DNA from: an uncultured Prevotella sp. | GTDB lineage: Bacteria > Bacteroidota > Bacteroidia > Bacteroidales > Bacteroidaceae | Assembly (NCBI GenBank): GCA_900315765.1 | Contig: ONAK01000008.1 | Location: forward strand, 1 to 53,797 | Length of the DNA: 53,797 nucleotides | Direction: 5' to 3' | In this document: piece by piece, positions 22,307 to 30,507 of the stretch | Layout of the letters: the number at the start of each line of letters is the position of its first letter | How positions within the stretch are numbered: position 1 is the first letter of the stretch | Position numbers and translations under genes: made by a program | The notes under the pieces: model-generated | Database searches by the model: none | The model's input: only the letters and a program-made list of their open reading frames with translations | Told to the model about the DNA's origin: nothing

Positions 22307-24639
22307 TTGAAGAAAGGCCAAGAAACTCCGAAGTGTAATACTGACCCGTTTGTGGGGTAGTGTGGTGCGAGGAACTTCATGTGGTTGCCTCCGCCGTTTA
22401 CCACATTGCTCATTACAAGGAAGAATCGTACTCCCTTCAGAGTCATATTGGCATATACGTCGACAAATGGATAGCCGCCTAATTCTACTTTGCTAGCCTC
22501 GTTTTTCTGTACGGCAAACTGGTTTAAGCCAGGACAGAAATCTGGTGCATAGTATTTTGAGAAGAATGTGGCATCTGCGCCCAGTTCTACACCAAGTACT
22601 TTAGCTATTCGGAACTTCAGGTACAGATTGCTGAATATATTCCAGTCGGGAAGAGGCAGCGCACTCTTGTTACTTGAATTCTGGTAAGTTACAATATTCT
22701 CCCAGTTCAGTGGACCTAAGCGGAAATTCTGTTGCAACTGAGCGGTAAGGATTCTGATGTTATCAGATTCCTGATATATTCCAGCTGTCATATTCTTGCG
22801 TCCTCCGTTATCTGTTACATCGTAACTCATGCCGTAGTAGGTGTAGTTCTTGATGTTTTCGAGTGCTACACGCAGTCTGGTGTCAGTCTTCTGATAGCTG
22901 AATGTTCCTTCAAGACGAGTACGTGTCTCGCGCTCCAGATCTTCATCCCACCAGAAGTGCTTTGAGTGGTAGTTGGAATGAAAGAATACTGGTAAGCATT
23001 TATAGAGATAGGCTGATGCTGCCAATTGTACAGTATCACCAAATAGTGGGAAATTCAGGTCTGTGCTGAAATCAATGGTATAGTCACCTTTGTCGACTCC
23101 CGCTATCCATGTCTCTGCCAGAACATTAAAATGCAGTGTATTTCCTTGTGTCTTACTCAACTGTCCGCCAATGCTCAGGTCATGTTCTTTCCATTTCTCC
23201 CAATACAGGTTGTTGTTCATGTCCATCTCTGGCATTGAATATGTACAGAAATCGTGGGTTATGAAACCTTTAAGTCCTGCTTTTACATATTTATTGAATC
23301 CCTCAAGCAGTGCTATTCCCAGAGTATTCTTTATTCGGAAATGTTTGGTTTGGTCGTAGATAGAGTCATTACCGAATTCCAAACCTTGATTATAATAGGT
23401 GTTTTTATAATAATCTGTAGGAGTGAGATACGACTGGTATATATGGTCATAATTATCGATGTCGAGTGTGTGAATAAAGCTGGTGACAGGCACATATTCA
23501 CGTTTCATTGTTGCATCGATAGAGTCCTGAATAGCTTGCATTCGGTTTAAACTGTCGATGGCAGCCAGACCATCAACCTTTATTCTGGTAGAATCTGCAG
23601 CTAAATTCAGCGAGTCCTTTTGTGGCTCCTTGCCCATGATTTTTGCACCATCAGGTCGGCCTGTAGGTGCCTTTATGCCTTTCTTCCGGATATCTCTATT
23701 GTCCATATCCGGCTTTTCCTTTTCTGCTTCGTGTTCTTTTTGCGATGCTAACGCAAACTGACGCGCTTTTATCTCCTCATCGGTCATTTTTACCTTGCGA
23801 TAGAATCCTACATTATATCGATGTGAAAGGTACAAATGCTGGTGGTCATTACGATTCCAGTTCTGTGATAATACTGTTGGGATTTCGCTCTCAGTATAAT
23901 TGTCGGTATACGACTCAGGGTGGGTTACATATTCATCGTTTGTAATACCTCCGTTCTCAGCAACCTTCTGGTGGGCTGCATTGAAGAAGAAATGCATCTG
24001 ATAACGATCGCCAAGATATGATGAGAATATGGTTCCGCTGAAGTGTGATGTGCTCTGATTGCTATAATAACCACGGGCATAGGCGTAATCTAAATCGAAT
24101 CCGATGTTGAAACGCTTGTTTACATTCACACCAAACTTGGCATCGATATGATCTTCACCATTATTCTTATCACCACAGTTGTCGTAAAGTATCCTGGTGT
24201 ATGGCGACAATGTGTTCATATATAAGATCGATTCTGGTTTCTTGTTGACAAAACTATATGGTTCTGTAAACGTGAAGTATTCGCCGTAAGGACGATCGAT
24301 GAATATACGACTCAAACGGGCTGTATAGTTATTTCCCGTTGTATTATAATCACCATAGAAACCAGTATTGAATGTGGTGTTCATAAACAAGTGCGGCAGC
24401 GTGTCGGGCTCAGCAGGAATGACATCACCGAATCGCCTGTCGATAGTCCATGCATATATACCCTTGGGTATTTCCTTGTTCTTAGTGGTGTCTCTGTTGT
24501 GTTTATTGAAATTGTCGTTCTCGTTTCTCTGTGTAACGGTTCCGTTCTCGTCAATCTGGTTGAACTGACGATCTATCTGGGCACTTAATGGTATAAGAGC
24601 CAGTAATGAAAATATGAATGTTGTTAGTATTCTGTACAT
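22303..24639 (-). CDS. Putative outer-membrane porin (Porin_10 type)
   Basis: A 778-residue secreted beta-rich protein. It has a signal peptide (about residues 1-20, ending PLSAQ), then a charged Asn/Asp-rich linker, then alternating aromatic strands. It closes with LHFGVSWPFFN, an aromatic-rich end typical of outer-membrane barrels. A charged insert near residues 290-370 rich in Lys, Glu and Asp probably forms a loop or periplasmic segment. Overall pattern and length match the Bacteroidota putative porin family. It is the last gene of a three-gene unit with a 54-residue membrane protein and a DUF4468 protein. Substrate unknown. Confidence 0.8.
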   Translation of the reverse strand: MYRILTTFIFSLLALIPLSAQIDRQFNQIDENGTVTQRNENDNFNKHNRDTTKNKEIPKGIYAWTIDRRFGDVIPAEPDTLPHLFMNTTFNTGFYGDYNTTGNNYTARLSRIFIDRPYGEYFTFTEPYSFVNKKPESILYMNTLSPYTRILYDNCGDKNNGEDHIDAKFGVNVNKRFNIGFDLDYAYARGYYSNQSTSHFSGTIFSSYLGDRYQMHFFFNAAHQKVAENGGITNDEYVTHPESYTDNYTESEIPTVLSQNWNRNDHQHLYLSHRYNVGFYRKVKMTDEEIKARQFALASQKEHEAEKEKPDMDNRDIRKKGIKAPTGRPDGAKIMGKEPQKDSLNLAADSTRIKVDGLAAIDSLNRMQAIQDSIDATMKREYVPVTSFIHTLDIDNYDHIYQSYLTPTDYYKNTYYNQGLEFGNDSIYDQTKHFRIKNTLGIALLEGFNKYVKAGLKGFITHDFCTYSMPEMDMNNNLYWEKWKEHDLSIGGQLSKTQGNTLHFNVLAETWIAGVDKGDYTIDFSTDLNFPLFGDTVQLAASAYLYKCLPVFFHSNYHSKHFWWDEDLERETRTRLEGTFSYQKTDTRLRVALENIKNYTYYGMSYDVTDNGGRKNMTAGIYQESDNIRILTAQLQQNFRLGPLNWENIVTYQNSSNKSALPLPDWNIFSNLYLKFRIAKVLGVELGADATFFSKYYAPDFCPGLNQFAVQKNEASKVELGGYPFVDVYANMTLKGVRFFLVMSNVVNGGGNHMKFLAPHYPTNGSVLHFGVSWPFFN

Positions 24640-24642
24640 AAA

Positions 24643-24807
24643 TTACTTGATCATTCGCATAGACGATTCTGCTATCTTAAAGCACATCGAGAATAAGATG
24701 ATATATGTGCCAGTAGTTCTATCTTTGGTAAGATACCAAATGACGCCAACAATGGCCATAATCATAAAAATGATATTCAGGATATTACGTATCAGGTCTT
24801 TGCTCAT
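24643..24807 (-). CDS. Small membrane protein, 54 residues
   Basis: A short frame that exactly fills the space between the DUF4468 gene and the porin gene (5 bases after the first, 3 before the second). It encodes MSKDLIRNILNIIFMIMAIV then a second hydrophobic stretch (GTYIILFSMCFKIAE) and a basic end RMIK. That suggests one or two short inner-membrane helices. I do not recognise a family. The tight fit between two cotranscribed genes and the hydrophobic pattern support a real gene. Confidence 0.65.
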   Translation of the reverse strand: MSKDLIRNILNIIFMIMAIVGVIWYLTKDRTTGTYIILFSMCFKIAESSMRMIK

Positions 24808-24812
24808 GATGC

Positions 24813-25430
24813 TTACTTGTCGTTTAATAACGAGTTGAACTTATTGAATATGAAGTCCTTACGGTCAATTGTCTTTCTACGGAACTTCGCAGATATTGGA
24901 TACAGTTTAGTGCGCTTCTTGTTTACTGCATATTTGTCGGTAATCCATTCTTCTGCTATATAATGTGTAGGCTTGCGCTCCAAATCGTAGTCGTAGGTGA
25001 TGTGGAATATTTTTACATCTACCTTTTCGTTAGCACATTTTACAATCAGTTGGAAGTTAAACTTGGTGCGATCCAGTGAAAGGGCTGAATTCTTGAATAC
25101 CAGCCACTCGTGGAATATGGCGCCAATCTCATACTTCTCAGTGTCGTTAAGCACAATGGCACTGTTGGCTATCTGGTTGGGTTCATTAACCATCTTGTCC
25201 ATTTGCTTAAACATAATTTCATAAATTTGTTTAGCTGTCTTACCTGGGGCGTTGATGGTGGTCTGCCAACATACTACACCATCTACTACTGGCACAGCTC
25301 CATCAACTAAGTATTTAGCATCCGGATTCTCTTTTACTTCCTGAGCCTGTTCGATACGTTCCCAAGTATTGTCCTGAGCCGAAGCTGTCAGTGGCATTGC
25401 CATCAATATGGCGATAAATAACTTTTTCAT
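24813..25430 (-). CDS. DUF4468 domain protein, exported
   Basis: A 205-residue protein with a cleavable signal peptide (residues 1-18, ending TASAQ). The mature domain is about 90 residues of mixed alpha/beta, including an AKQIYEIMFKQMDKMV helix and EKVDVKIFHITYDYD strand. The pattern resembles DUF4468, a TBP-like fold common in Bacteroidales periplasmic or surface proteins. It is first in a unit with a small membrane protein and a porin, so an envelope role is likely but not shown. It has its own -7 box at 25453-25460. Confidence 0.72.
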   Translation of the reverse strand: MKKLFIAILMAMPLTASAQDNTWERIEQAQEVKENPDAKYLVDGAVPVVDGVVCWQTTINAPGKTAKQIYEIMFKQMDKMVNEPNQIANSAIVLNDTEKYEIGAIFHEWLVFKNSALSLDRTKFNFQLIVKCANEKVDVKIFHITYDYDLERKPTHYIAEEWITDKYAVNKKRTKLYPISAKFRRKTIDRKDFIFNKFNSLLNDK

Positions 25431-25452
25431 ATTTATATTTATTTAGACCGTG

Positions 25453-25460
25453 CAAAAGTA
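25453..25460 (-). promoter_or_regulatory. -7 promoter element for the DUF4468-porin unit
   Basis: The minus strand reads TACTTTTG, 22 bases before the DUF4468 ATG. No other TAnnTTTG lies between this gene and the porin, supporting a single three-gene transcript. Confidence 0.65.
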
Positions 25461-25480
25461 CTAAGAATTTTCAAGAATTA

Positions 25481-25534
25481 GGCACGGATTATATGGATTT
25501 TTTAATTCTTTAATTATTTAATTCTTTAATTTTC
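25481..25534. repeat. Intergenic repeat: GGCACGGATTA unit plus AT-rich tandem
   Basis: GGCACGGATTATATGGATTTTTT at 25481-25503 is followed by two copies of a TTTAATTCTTTAATT motif. The first part is a variant of the unit at 31994-32025. It lies between the uvrB stop and the DUF4468 promoter. No gene or strong hairpin is seen in it. Confidence 0.5.
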
Positions 25535-27572
25535 ATTTGAGTTCCAGTTCTTTCTGCAGTCTTACTATCTCGTCACGATATTGTGCGGCCTGAAGGAAGT
25601 CAAGATTTTTGGCTGCTTCTTTCATCTTTCTGGTGGTCTCTTCTATCAGTTTCTCCATCTGTGGACGAGTCATCTTCTCCTCGATGGGGTCGGCTGCCAT
25701 GAGTATGCCGGTATCGCCATTTTCTGCTGCATGCTGTATATCGCGCATCAGTTCCTTAGTGTCAGCGCGATTCTCCTTCTGCAGTGCACTGAATGAAAGG
25801 TTCTTGACTATTTGCTTTGGTGTAATACCGTGTTCGGTGTTGTAGTTCATCTGCTTTATTCTTCGACGCATTGTTTCATCGATGGTGAGCTGCATGGATG
25901 CTGTTATCGTGTCGGCATACATGATAACTTTTCCATTCACGTTTCGTGCAGCACGTCCTGCTGTCTGGGTGAGGCTGCGATGACTACGCAAGAAACCTTC
26001 TTTGTCGGCATCCAAAATGGCCACTAGTGAGACCTCAGGTAGGTCGAGACCTTCACGAAGCAGGTTGACACCTACCAACACATCGTAAACACCTTGGCGA
26101 AGGTCGCTCAGAATCTTAACTCGGTCCAGAGTGGCTACATCGCTGTGGATATAGGCAGTTCTGACGTTATGCCCAAGCAGATATTCTGTCAGTTCCTCAG
26201 CCATTCGCTTGGTAAGGGTTGTTATCAATACGCGTTCACCCCGATGACTACGCGTAAGAATCTCATCAAGCAGATCGTCAATCTGGTTCTCACTTGGTCG
26301 TACCTCTATCTCGGGGTCAAGTAGTCCCGTAGGGCGGATTACCTGTTCTACTACAACGCCTTCAGCCTCGTTCAACTCGTAATCGGCAGGGGTCGCACTT
26401 ACATATATAACTTGATTGACTTCTTGTTGGAATTCTTCAAATTTCAAAGGGCGGTTGTCGAATGCTGCAGGTAACCTGAATCCGTATTCTACCAGATTCT
26501 GCTTTCGACTTCTGTCGCCTCCATACATCGCACTTATCTGGGGTACGCTGACGTGACTCTCGTCTATAATGAGCAGATAGTCGTCGGGGAAGAAGTCCAA
26601 TAAGCAATATGGTCTCTCGCCAGCCTGACGACCGTCAAAATATCGACTGTAGTTCTCGATGCCAGAGCAATGACCAAGTTCCTTTATCATCTCCATATCG
26701 TACTCCACACGTTCTTTTATGCGCTGAGCTTTTATGGTGTCGCCAATCTCTTCGAAATAAATAACCTGTTTCATCAGGTCGTCTTGAATCTGACGGATGG
26801 CTATGTTTGTCTGCTCTTGTGATGTCATGAACAGGTTTGCAGGGTAGAGGCGATATTCATCGAATGTGGCCAAACGGTCGAATGTCACGGCATCCATCTC
26901 TTCTATCGAGTCTATCTCGTCATCCCAGAATGTTATTCTTAGAACCACCTCGCTGTAGGCCATGGCGATGTCGACAGTGTCGCCTTTTACACGGAAGTTG
27001 CCTCGCTGCAAATCAAGGTCGTTGCGAACGTAAAGAGCTGTAACCAACTTTCTTAACAATGCGTTACGGTCGAGTATCTGTCCTTTTTTCAGTTCTATCA
27101 CATTCTCTTGTAAGGCAACGGGACTGCCCATACCATAAATACAAGAAACTGATGATACAACAACCACGTCGTTTCGTCCTGATAATAAGTTTGATACGGC
27201 AGATAGTCTTAGTCTGTCTATTTCGTCGTTGATAGCCAGATCTTTCTCTATATAGGTGTCTGTACTTGGCAGATAAGCTTCTGGTTGGTAGTAGTCATAA
27301 TAGCTTACATAATACTCTACGGCATTCTGCGGGAAAAAGCCCTTCATTTCCTCGTAAAGCTGCGCAGCTAGCGTCTTGTTATGACTCAGAATCAGAGTAG
27401 GGCGATTATGCTGTGCTATCACGTTTGCCATCGTGAAAGTCTTGCCCGATCCTGTTACTCCAAGCAGCACTTGGGCATGGTCTCCGCGGTCCAAACCCTC
27501 AGTCAACTGTCGTATCGCTTCAGGCTGATCGCCAGTTGGTTTATAATCCGATGTTAGTATAAATTTACTCAT
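25533..27572 (-). CDS. uvrB: Excinuclease ABC subunit B
   Basis: DNA-damage recognition helicase of nucleotide excision repair, working with UvrA and UvrC. The 679-residue protein has the Walker A motif GVTGSGKT near residue 39, the beta-hairpin region YYDYYQPEAY, the DEAD-like LIIDESHV, helicase motif VI with QTAGRAARN, and the C-terminal UVR motif. Length is standard. Its -7 box is only 8 bases before the ATG, so the message is probably leaderless or nearly so. It is a single gene, divergent from bamD. Confidence 0.98.
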   Translation of the reverse strand: MSKFILTSDYKPTGDQPEAIRQLTEGLDRGDHAQVLLGVTGSGKTFTMANVIAQHNRPTLILSHNKTLAAQLYEEMKGFFPQNAVEYYVSYYDYYQPEAYLPSTDTYIEKDLAINDEIDRLRLSAVSNLLSGRNDVVVVSSVSCIYGMGSPVALQENVIELKKGQILDRNALLRKLVTALYVRNDLDLQRGNFRVKGDTVDIAMAYSEVVLRITFWDDEIDSIEEMDAVTFDRLATFDEYRLYPANLFMTSQEQTNIAIRQIQDDLMKQVIYFEEIGDTIKAQRIKERVEYDMEMIKELGHCSGIENYSRYFDGRQAGERPYCLLDFFPDDYLLIIDESHVSVPQISAMYGGDRSRKQNLVEYGFRLPAAFDNRPLKFEEFQQEVNQVIYVSATPADYELNEAEGVVVEQVIRPTGLLDPEIEVRPSENQIDDLLDEILTRSHRGERVLITTLTKRMAEELTEYLLGHNVRTAYIHSDVATLDRVKILSDLRQGVYDVLVGVNLLREGLDLPEVSLVAILDADKEGFLRSHRSLTQTAGRAARNVNGKVIMYADTITASMQLTIDETMRRRIKQMNYNTEHGITPKQIVKNLSFSALQKENRADTKELMRDIQHAAENGDTGILMAADPIEEKMTRPQMEKLIEETTRKMKEAAKNLDFLQAAQYRDEIVRLQKELELK

Positions 27573-27580
27573 TGAGTGTG

Positions 27581-27588
27581 CAAAGATA
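27581..27588 (-). promoter_or_regulatory. -7 promoter element for uvrB
   Basis: The minus strand reads TATCTTTG and just 8 bases separate it from the uvrB ATG at 27572. Initiation at the usual distance would fall on or within a few bases of the start codon. Confidence 0.72.
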
Positions 27589-27663
27589 CGAATAAGTTAT
27601 TAAAAAAACATCAAAAAACACCAAAAACATGTATTAAAACTTTGTTATTTGCGCGAAAAGTGC

Positions 27664-27671
27664 TAATTTTG
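27664..27671 (+). promoter_or_regulatory. -7 promoter element for bamD operon
   Basis: TAATTTTG, 10 bases before the bamD ATG. The predicted leader is at most a few bases. Confidence 0.65.
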
Positions 27672-27681
27672 CACCCCGAAT

Positions 27682-28509
27682 ATGAATAAAGGTATTATTA
27701 CATTGGCATGTGTGGCCCTGCTACTTAGCAGTTGTGCCTCAGAGTTTAACAGCGTCTACAAATATGCAGACTCTGATTATAAGTATGAGTATGCCAAAGA
27801 GGCATTCGCATGTGGAAAGTTCCAGCAGGCAACATCGCTGTTAGAAGAACTTGTAACAATCAAAAAAGGTTCTGACGATGCTCAGGAGTGTCTCTATATG
27901 TTAGGAATGGCCTATTTCGGTAATCAGGATTATGATGCTGCTTCTGAAACATTCAGAAAATATACATCAAGCTATCCACGAGGAACTTATGCTGAGTTGG
28001 CATATTTCTATGTAGGACAGGCGCTTTATCAGAGTGCTCCAGAACCGCGTCTTGATCAGTCGCCAACTAATGGTGCTATTACAGCATATCAGCAGTTCAT
28101 CGATTTATTCCCGGAATCAACGCTTCGTGCTGAGGCTCAGGCCCGTCTGTACGAACTGCATGATAAACTTATCCAAAAAGAGTATCTCTCTGCAGAGTTG
28201 TATTACAACCTTGGTGGATATTTCGGAAATATCAACTCTAACGAGGAGAGCAATTATACTGCTTGTATTATCACCGCCCAGAACTGTCTGAAGAACTATC
28301 CATACTGCAGCATCCGCGAAAATCTGATGTTGCTGATTATGAAGGCCAAGTTTGAGTTGGCTGAGAACAGTTCGGAGGAAAAACGCATCGATCGTTATCG
28401 CGATGCAGAGGATGAGTGCTATGGTTTCCTCAATGAGTTCCCTGAATCAAAGAATGCTTCATTGGCAGAGAAATATATCAATAAGTGCAAAAAAGTAATT
28501 AAAGATTAA
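27682..28509 (+). CDS. bamD: Outer-membrane assembly lipoprotein BamD
   Basis: Essential lipoprotein of the BAM complex that inserts beta-barrels into the outer membrane. The 275-residue protein begins with a lipoprotein signal ending LLSSC (lipidated Cys18). TPR-like helix pairs follow, such as ECLYMLGMAYFGNQDYDAA and GTYAELAYFYVGQALYQSA, typical of BamD/YfiO. It is first in a tight unit with the RNA polymerase omega-type protein (3 bases later) and a DUF4293 protein. Confidence 0.93.
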   Translation: MNKGIITLACVALLLSSCASEFNSVYKYADSDYKYEYAKEAFACGKFQQATSLLEELVTIKKGSDDAQECLYMLGMAYFGNQDYDAASETFRKYTSSYPRGTYAELAYFYVGQALYQSAPEPRLDQSPTNGAITAYQQFIDLFPESTLRAEAQARLYELHDKLIQKEYLSAELYYNLGGYFGNINSNEESNYTACIITAQNCLKNYPYCSIRENLMLLIMKAKFELAENSSEEKRIDRYRDAEDECYGFLNEFPESKNASLAEKYINKCKKVIKD

Positions 28510-28512
28510 AAT

Positions 28513-28851
28513 ATGGATTATAAGAAGTCAAAAGCACCGGTTAACACCGTAACACGTAACATTATGGATCTGTGTGACGACACAGGTAATATCTACGAGA
28601 GCGTAGCTATCATTGGTAAGCGTGCCAACCAGATTAGCCTTCAGATTAAGGATGATCTTTCAAAGAAGCTGGCTGAGTTCGCTTCGTACAACGATTCTCT
28701 CGAGGAAGTATTCGAGAATCGTGAGCAGATAGAGATTTCTCGTTATTACGAAAAGTTGCCAAAACCAACTCTTCTCGCAACTCAGGAGTTTATAGAGAAC
28801 AAGGTTTACTGGCGTGATCCTTCTCGTGAGAACCAGAATCAGGAAGATTAA
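28513..28851 (+). CDS. rpoZ: RNA polymerase omega subunit, Bacteroidota type
   Basis: A 112-residue protein of the phylum's RpoZ/Rpb6-like family, which stabilises RNA polymerase beta-prime. Recognisable features are the N-terminal KKSKAPVNTVTRNIMDL and the central IYESVAIIGKRANQI, the conserved omega helix. A charged acidic C-terminus follows. It lies 3 bases after bamD and 6 before the DUF4293 gene. Confidence 0.88.
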   Translation: MDYKKSKAPVNTVTRNIMDLCDDTGNIYESVAIIGKRANQISLQIKDDLSKKLAEFASYNDSLEEVFENREQIEISRYYEKLPKPTLLATQEFIENKVYWRDPSRENQNQED

Positions 28852-28857
28852 TTCATT

Positions 28858-29319
28858 ATGATACAGCGTAAGCAGACATTATATCTTTTGGCGGCCATTA
28901 TTATGACCGTCATTTGTCTTTGTATGCAGATTGGCTCATTTAAGTTGGGTGGTATTACAGTAGCTAAGGTTTATAACCTTTGGTTTACCGATCCTGTTGG
29001 CAAGCACCATTTCGACACTTGGCCTCTGATGGCAGTTCTCCTGCCAACTACTGCTATTGCTGCCTATACCATATTTATATATAACAACCGCAAGATGCAG
29101 GCTCTGTTCTGTCTCTTCAACGTATTGTTTATTATAGGTTGGTATGTGTGCTATTTTGTTGTAGGACAGATGGTAGGCGACAAGTCGTGGGGAGCAGTTG
29201 ATTTCCGTCCCTCATGGCCTGCTGTATTCCCTGCCATAGCGCTGATACTCTATCTGATGGCCCGAAGGGCTATCATTGCCGATGAGAAACTGGTCCGATC
29301 GATGGACAGAATCAGATAA
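28858..29319 (+). CDS. DUF4293 integral membrane protein
   Basis: A 153-residue protein with four hydrophobic segments (about residues 7-25, 50-72, 80-101 and 122-139) and the conserved start MIQRKQTLYLL, matching the DUF4293 family. Function is unknown. Third gene of the bamD-rpoZ unit, which ends in a strong terminator starting 4 bases after its stop. Confidence 0.85.
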   Translation: MIQRKQTLYLLAAIIMTVICLCMQIGSFKLGGITVAKVYNLWFTDPVGKHHFDTWPLMAVLLPTTAIAAYTIFIYNNRKMQALFCLFNVLFIIGWYVCYFVVGQMVGDKSWGAVDFRPSWPAVFPAIALILYLMARRAIIADEKLVRSMDRIR

Positions 29320-29322
29320 TTC

Positions 29323-29352
29323 AAAAGCCCTGCTCAATTGAGCAGGGCTTTT
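29323..29352. terminator. Intrinsic terminator after bamD-rpoZ-DUF4293
   Basis: A perfect 30-base palindrome, AAAAGCCCTGCTCAA and its complement, ending in TTTT and starting 4 bases after the DUF4293 stop. Confidence 0.9.
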
Positions 29353-29416
29353 GGGTTACTACCGTGCCGCTTACTTCTTGTGTATCAGTTAGTTTCGGGC
29401 TGTTACAATTAAATTT

Positions 29417-29521
29417 TGGTAACCTTATTACAAGGACGTTGTAATACCGTTACAAACTATTTGTAACGCCGTTACAAGTATTCTGTAACGCTATTACAGA
29501 TACTTTGTAATAGTAGTAAGA
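29417..29521. repeat. Array of five 17-bp dyads at exact 22-bp spacing
   Basis: Units begin at 29417, 29439, 29461, 29483 and 29505. The cores read TGGTAACCTTATTACAA, TTGTAATACCGTTACAA, TTGTAACGCCGTTACAA, CTGTAACGCTATTACAG and TTGTAATAGTAGTAAGA. Each is a dyad of TTGTAAy and rTTACAA around about 3 bases, followed by 5 unrelated bases. Units 2-4 are nearly perfect palindromes and units 1 and 5 are degraded. Spare half-sites lie at 29402-29408 and 29560-29566. The array sits between the bamD-operon terminator and the promoter at 29626. It looks like multiple operators on one helix face (two turns apart). It makes up most of the gene-free stretch 29353-29678. Confidence 0.75.
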
Positions 29522-29625
29522 CTTTATCTGAACAAGTTGTTAAGATAATCAGGACAGTTATTACAAAACGGTTGAAACAAGAATAGTTTTTTTTCATAAT
29601 AGTTGTAGTATTTGGAAATATTGTT

Positions 29626-29633
29626 TATCTTTG
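29626..29633 (+). promoter_or_regulatory. -7 promoter element for the outer-membrane-type protein
   Basis: TATCTTTG, 45 bases before the ATG at 29679 and 105 bases downstream of the dyad array. A TTG lies about 20 bases upstream at the -33 position. Confidence 0.7.
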
Positions 29634-29678
29634 CATCTGATTAAACCTGAGTATTACTAATTTTAAACATTTGCAAAT

Positions 29679-30452
29679 ATGAAAAAGTTTTTGATTTCTT
29701 GTATAGCATTGCTGATGGGAGTGAATTCGGCATCGGCAGAGTGGTGGGAAGATATTGATCGTGGTGTGTTTAACCACGTAGGTATGAATGCAAGTATAGG
29801 TACGGAGGGTATCGGTGTTGGAGTAGCTACTCCAATTACGGATTATCTGGAATTAGGCTTTGGCGTGAACTTTATGCCTGGAATAAAGGTTAAGGGTGAT
29901 GTGAATGTAGACTTTAATGTGCCACAGGGCCTCCTTATACCCCCAGAAATTCATAAAGTTAAGATTACTGGTAATTTCGCCCGTACCACTATGGACGTAA
30001 AACTGAGTGTGTATCCTTTTGGCGACAGATCATCATTCTTTGTGGCAGGAGGTTTTTCATTTGGAGGTGCAAAGATTGCGAAGATTACAGGTCACAGTGA
30101 TCTTGTAGAAACTGTCATTAAAGAATATCCTGCTTTAAAAGACAATTTCTCAGCCGAACTTGATCAATATGATGTTAAGTTCGACGATAATGGTAGCATT
30201 ACTGGTGATATCCGCGTCAACAAGTTCCGTCCTTATGTAGGACTTGGCTTCGGTCGCCTGATTCCCAGCAGCCGAGTAAATTGTCGGTTTGAGATGGGGT
30301 GCCAGTTTATGGGCAAGATGAAGGTTTACCAGAATGATTCTGAAGTTAAAATAGATAAAATGAATGATGCCGGCGACGACCTTTCGAAGGTAATCGACAA
30401 ACTGAAATTCTATCCAGTATTGAAACTGACGATAACAGGTAGAATCTTCTAA
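29679..30452 (+). CDS. Predicted outer-membrane beta-barrel protein
   Basis: A 257-residue exported protein. The signal peptide covers about residues 1-20 (MKKFLISCIALLMGVNSASA) before EWWEDIDRG. The rest alternates short beta strands with Gly and aromatic residues (GIGVGVATPITDYLELGFGV, FRPYVGLGFGRLIP), and the chain ends in Phe, as outer-membrane barrels often do. No specific family recognised. Its expression may be controlled by the dyad array upstream. It is a single gene with its own promoter and terminator. Confidence 0.72.
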   Translation: MKKFLISCIALLMGVNSASAEWWEDIDRGVFNHVGMNASIGTEGIGVGVATPITDYLELGFGVNFMPGIKVKGDVNVDFNVPQGLLIPPEIHKVKITGNFARTTMDVKLSVYPFGDRSSFFVAGGFSFGGAKIAKITGHSDLVETVIKEYPALKDNFSAELDQYDVKFDDNGSITGDIRVNKFRPYVGLGFGRLIPSSRVNCRFEMGCQFMGKMKVYQNDSEVKIDKMNDAGDDLSKVIDKLKFYPVLKLTITGRIF

Positions 30453-30470
30453 GATACATACAGATATAGT

Positions 30471-30504
30471 AATCCCCGCCAGGAGAACCTAGCGGGGATT
30501 TTTC
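30471..30504. terminator. Bidirectional intrinsic terminator
   Basis: Arms AATCCCCGC (30471-30479) and GCGGGGATT (30492-30500) enclose a 12-base loop followed by TTTT. It serves the outer-membrane gene, and probably the convergent trpB on the other strand. Confidence 0.85.
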
Positions 30505-30507
30505 TGT

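Noticed and set aside
29417-29521. Short regularly spaced repeats suggesting a CRISPR array
   Set aside because: The repeats are only 17 bases and palindromic, with 5-base gaps, and no cas genes are in the window. An operator array fits better.
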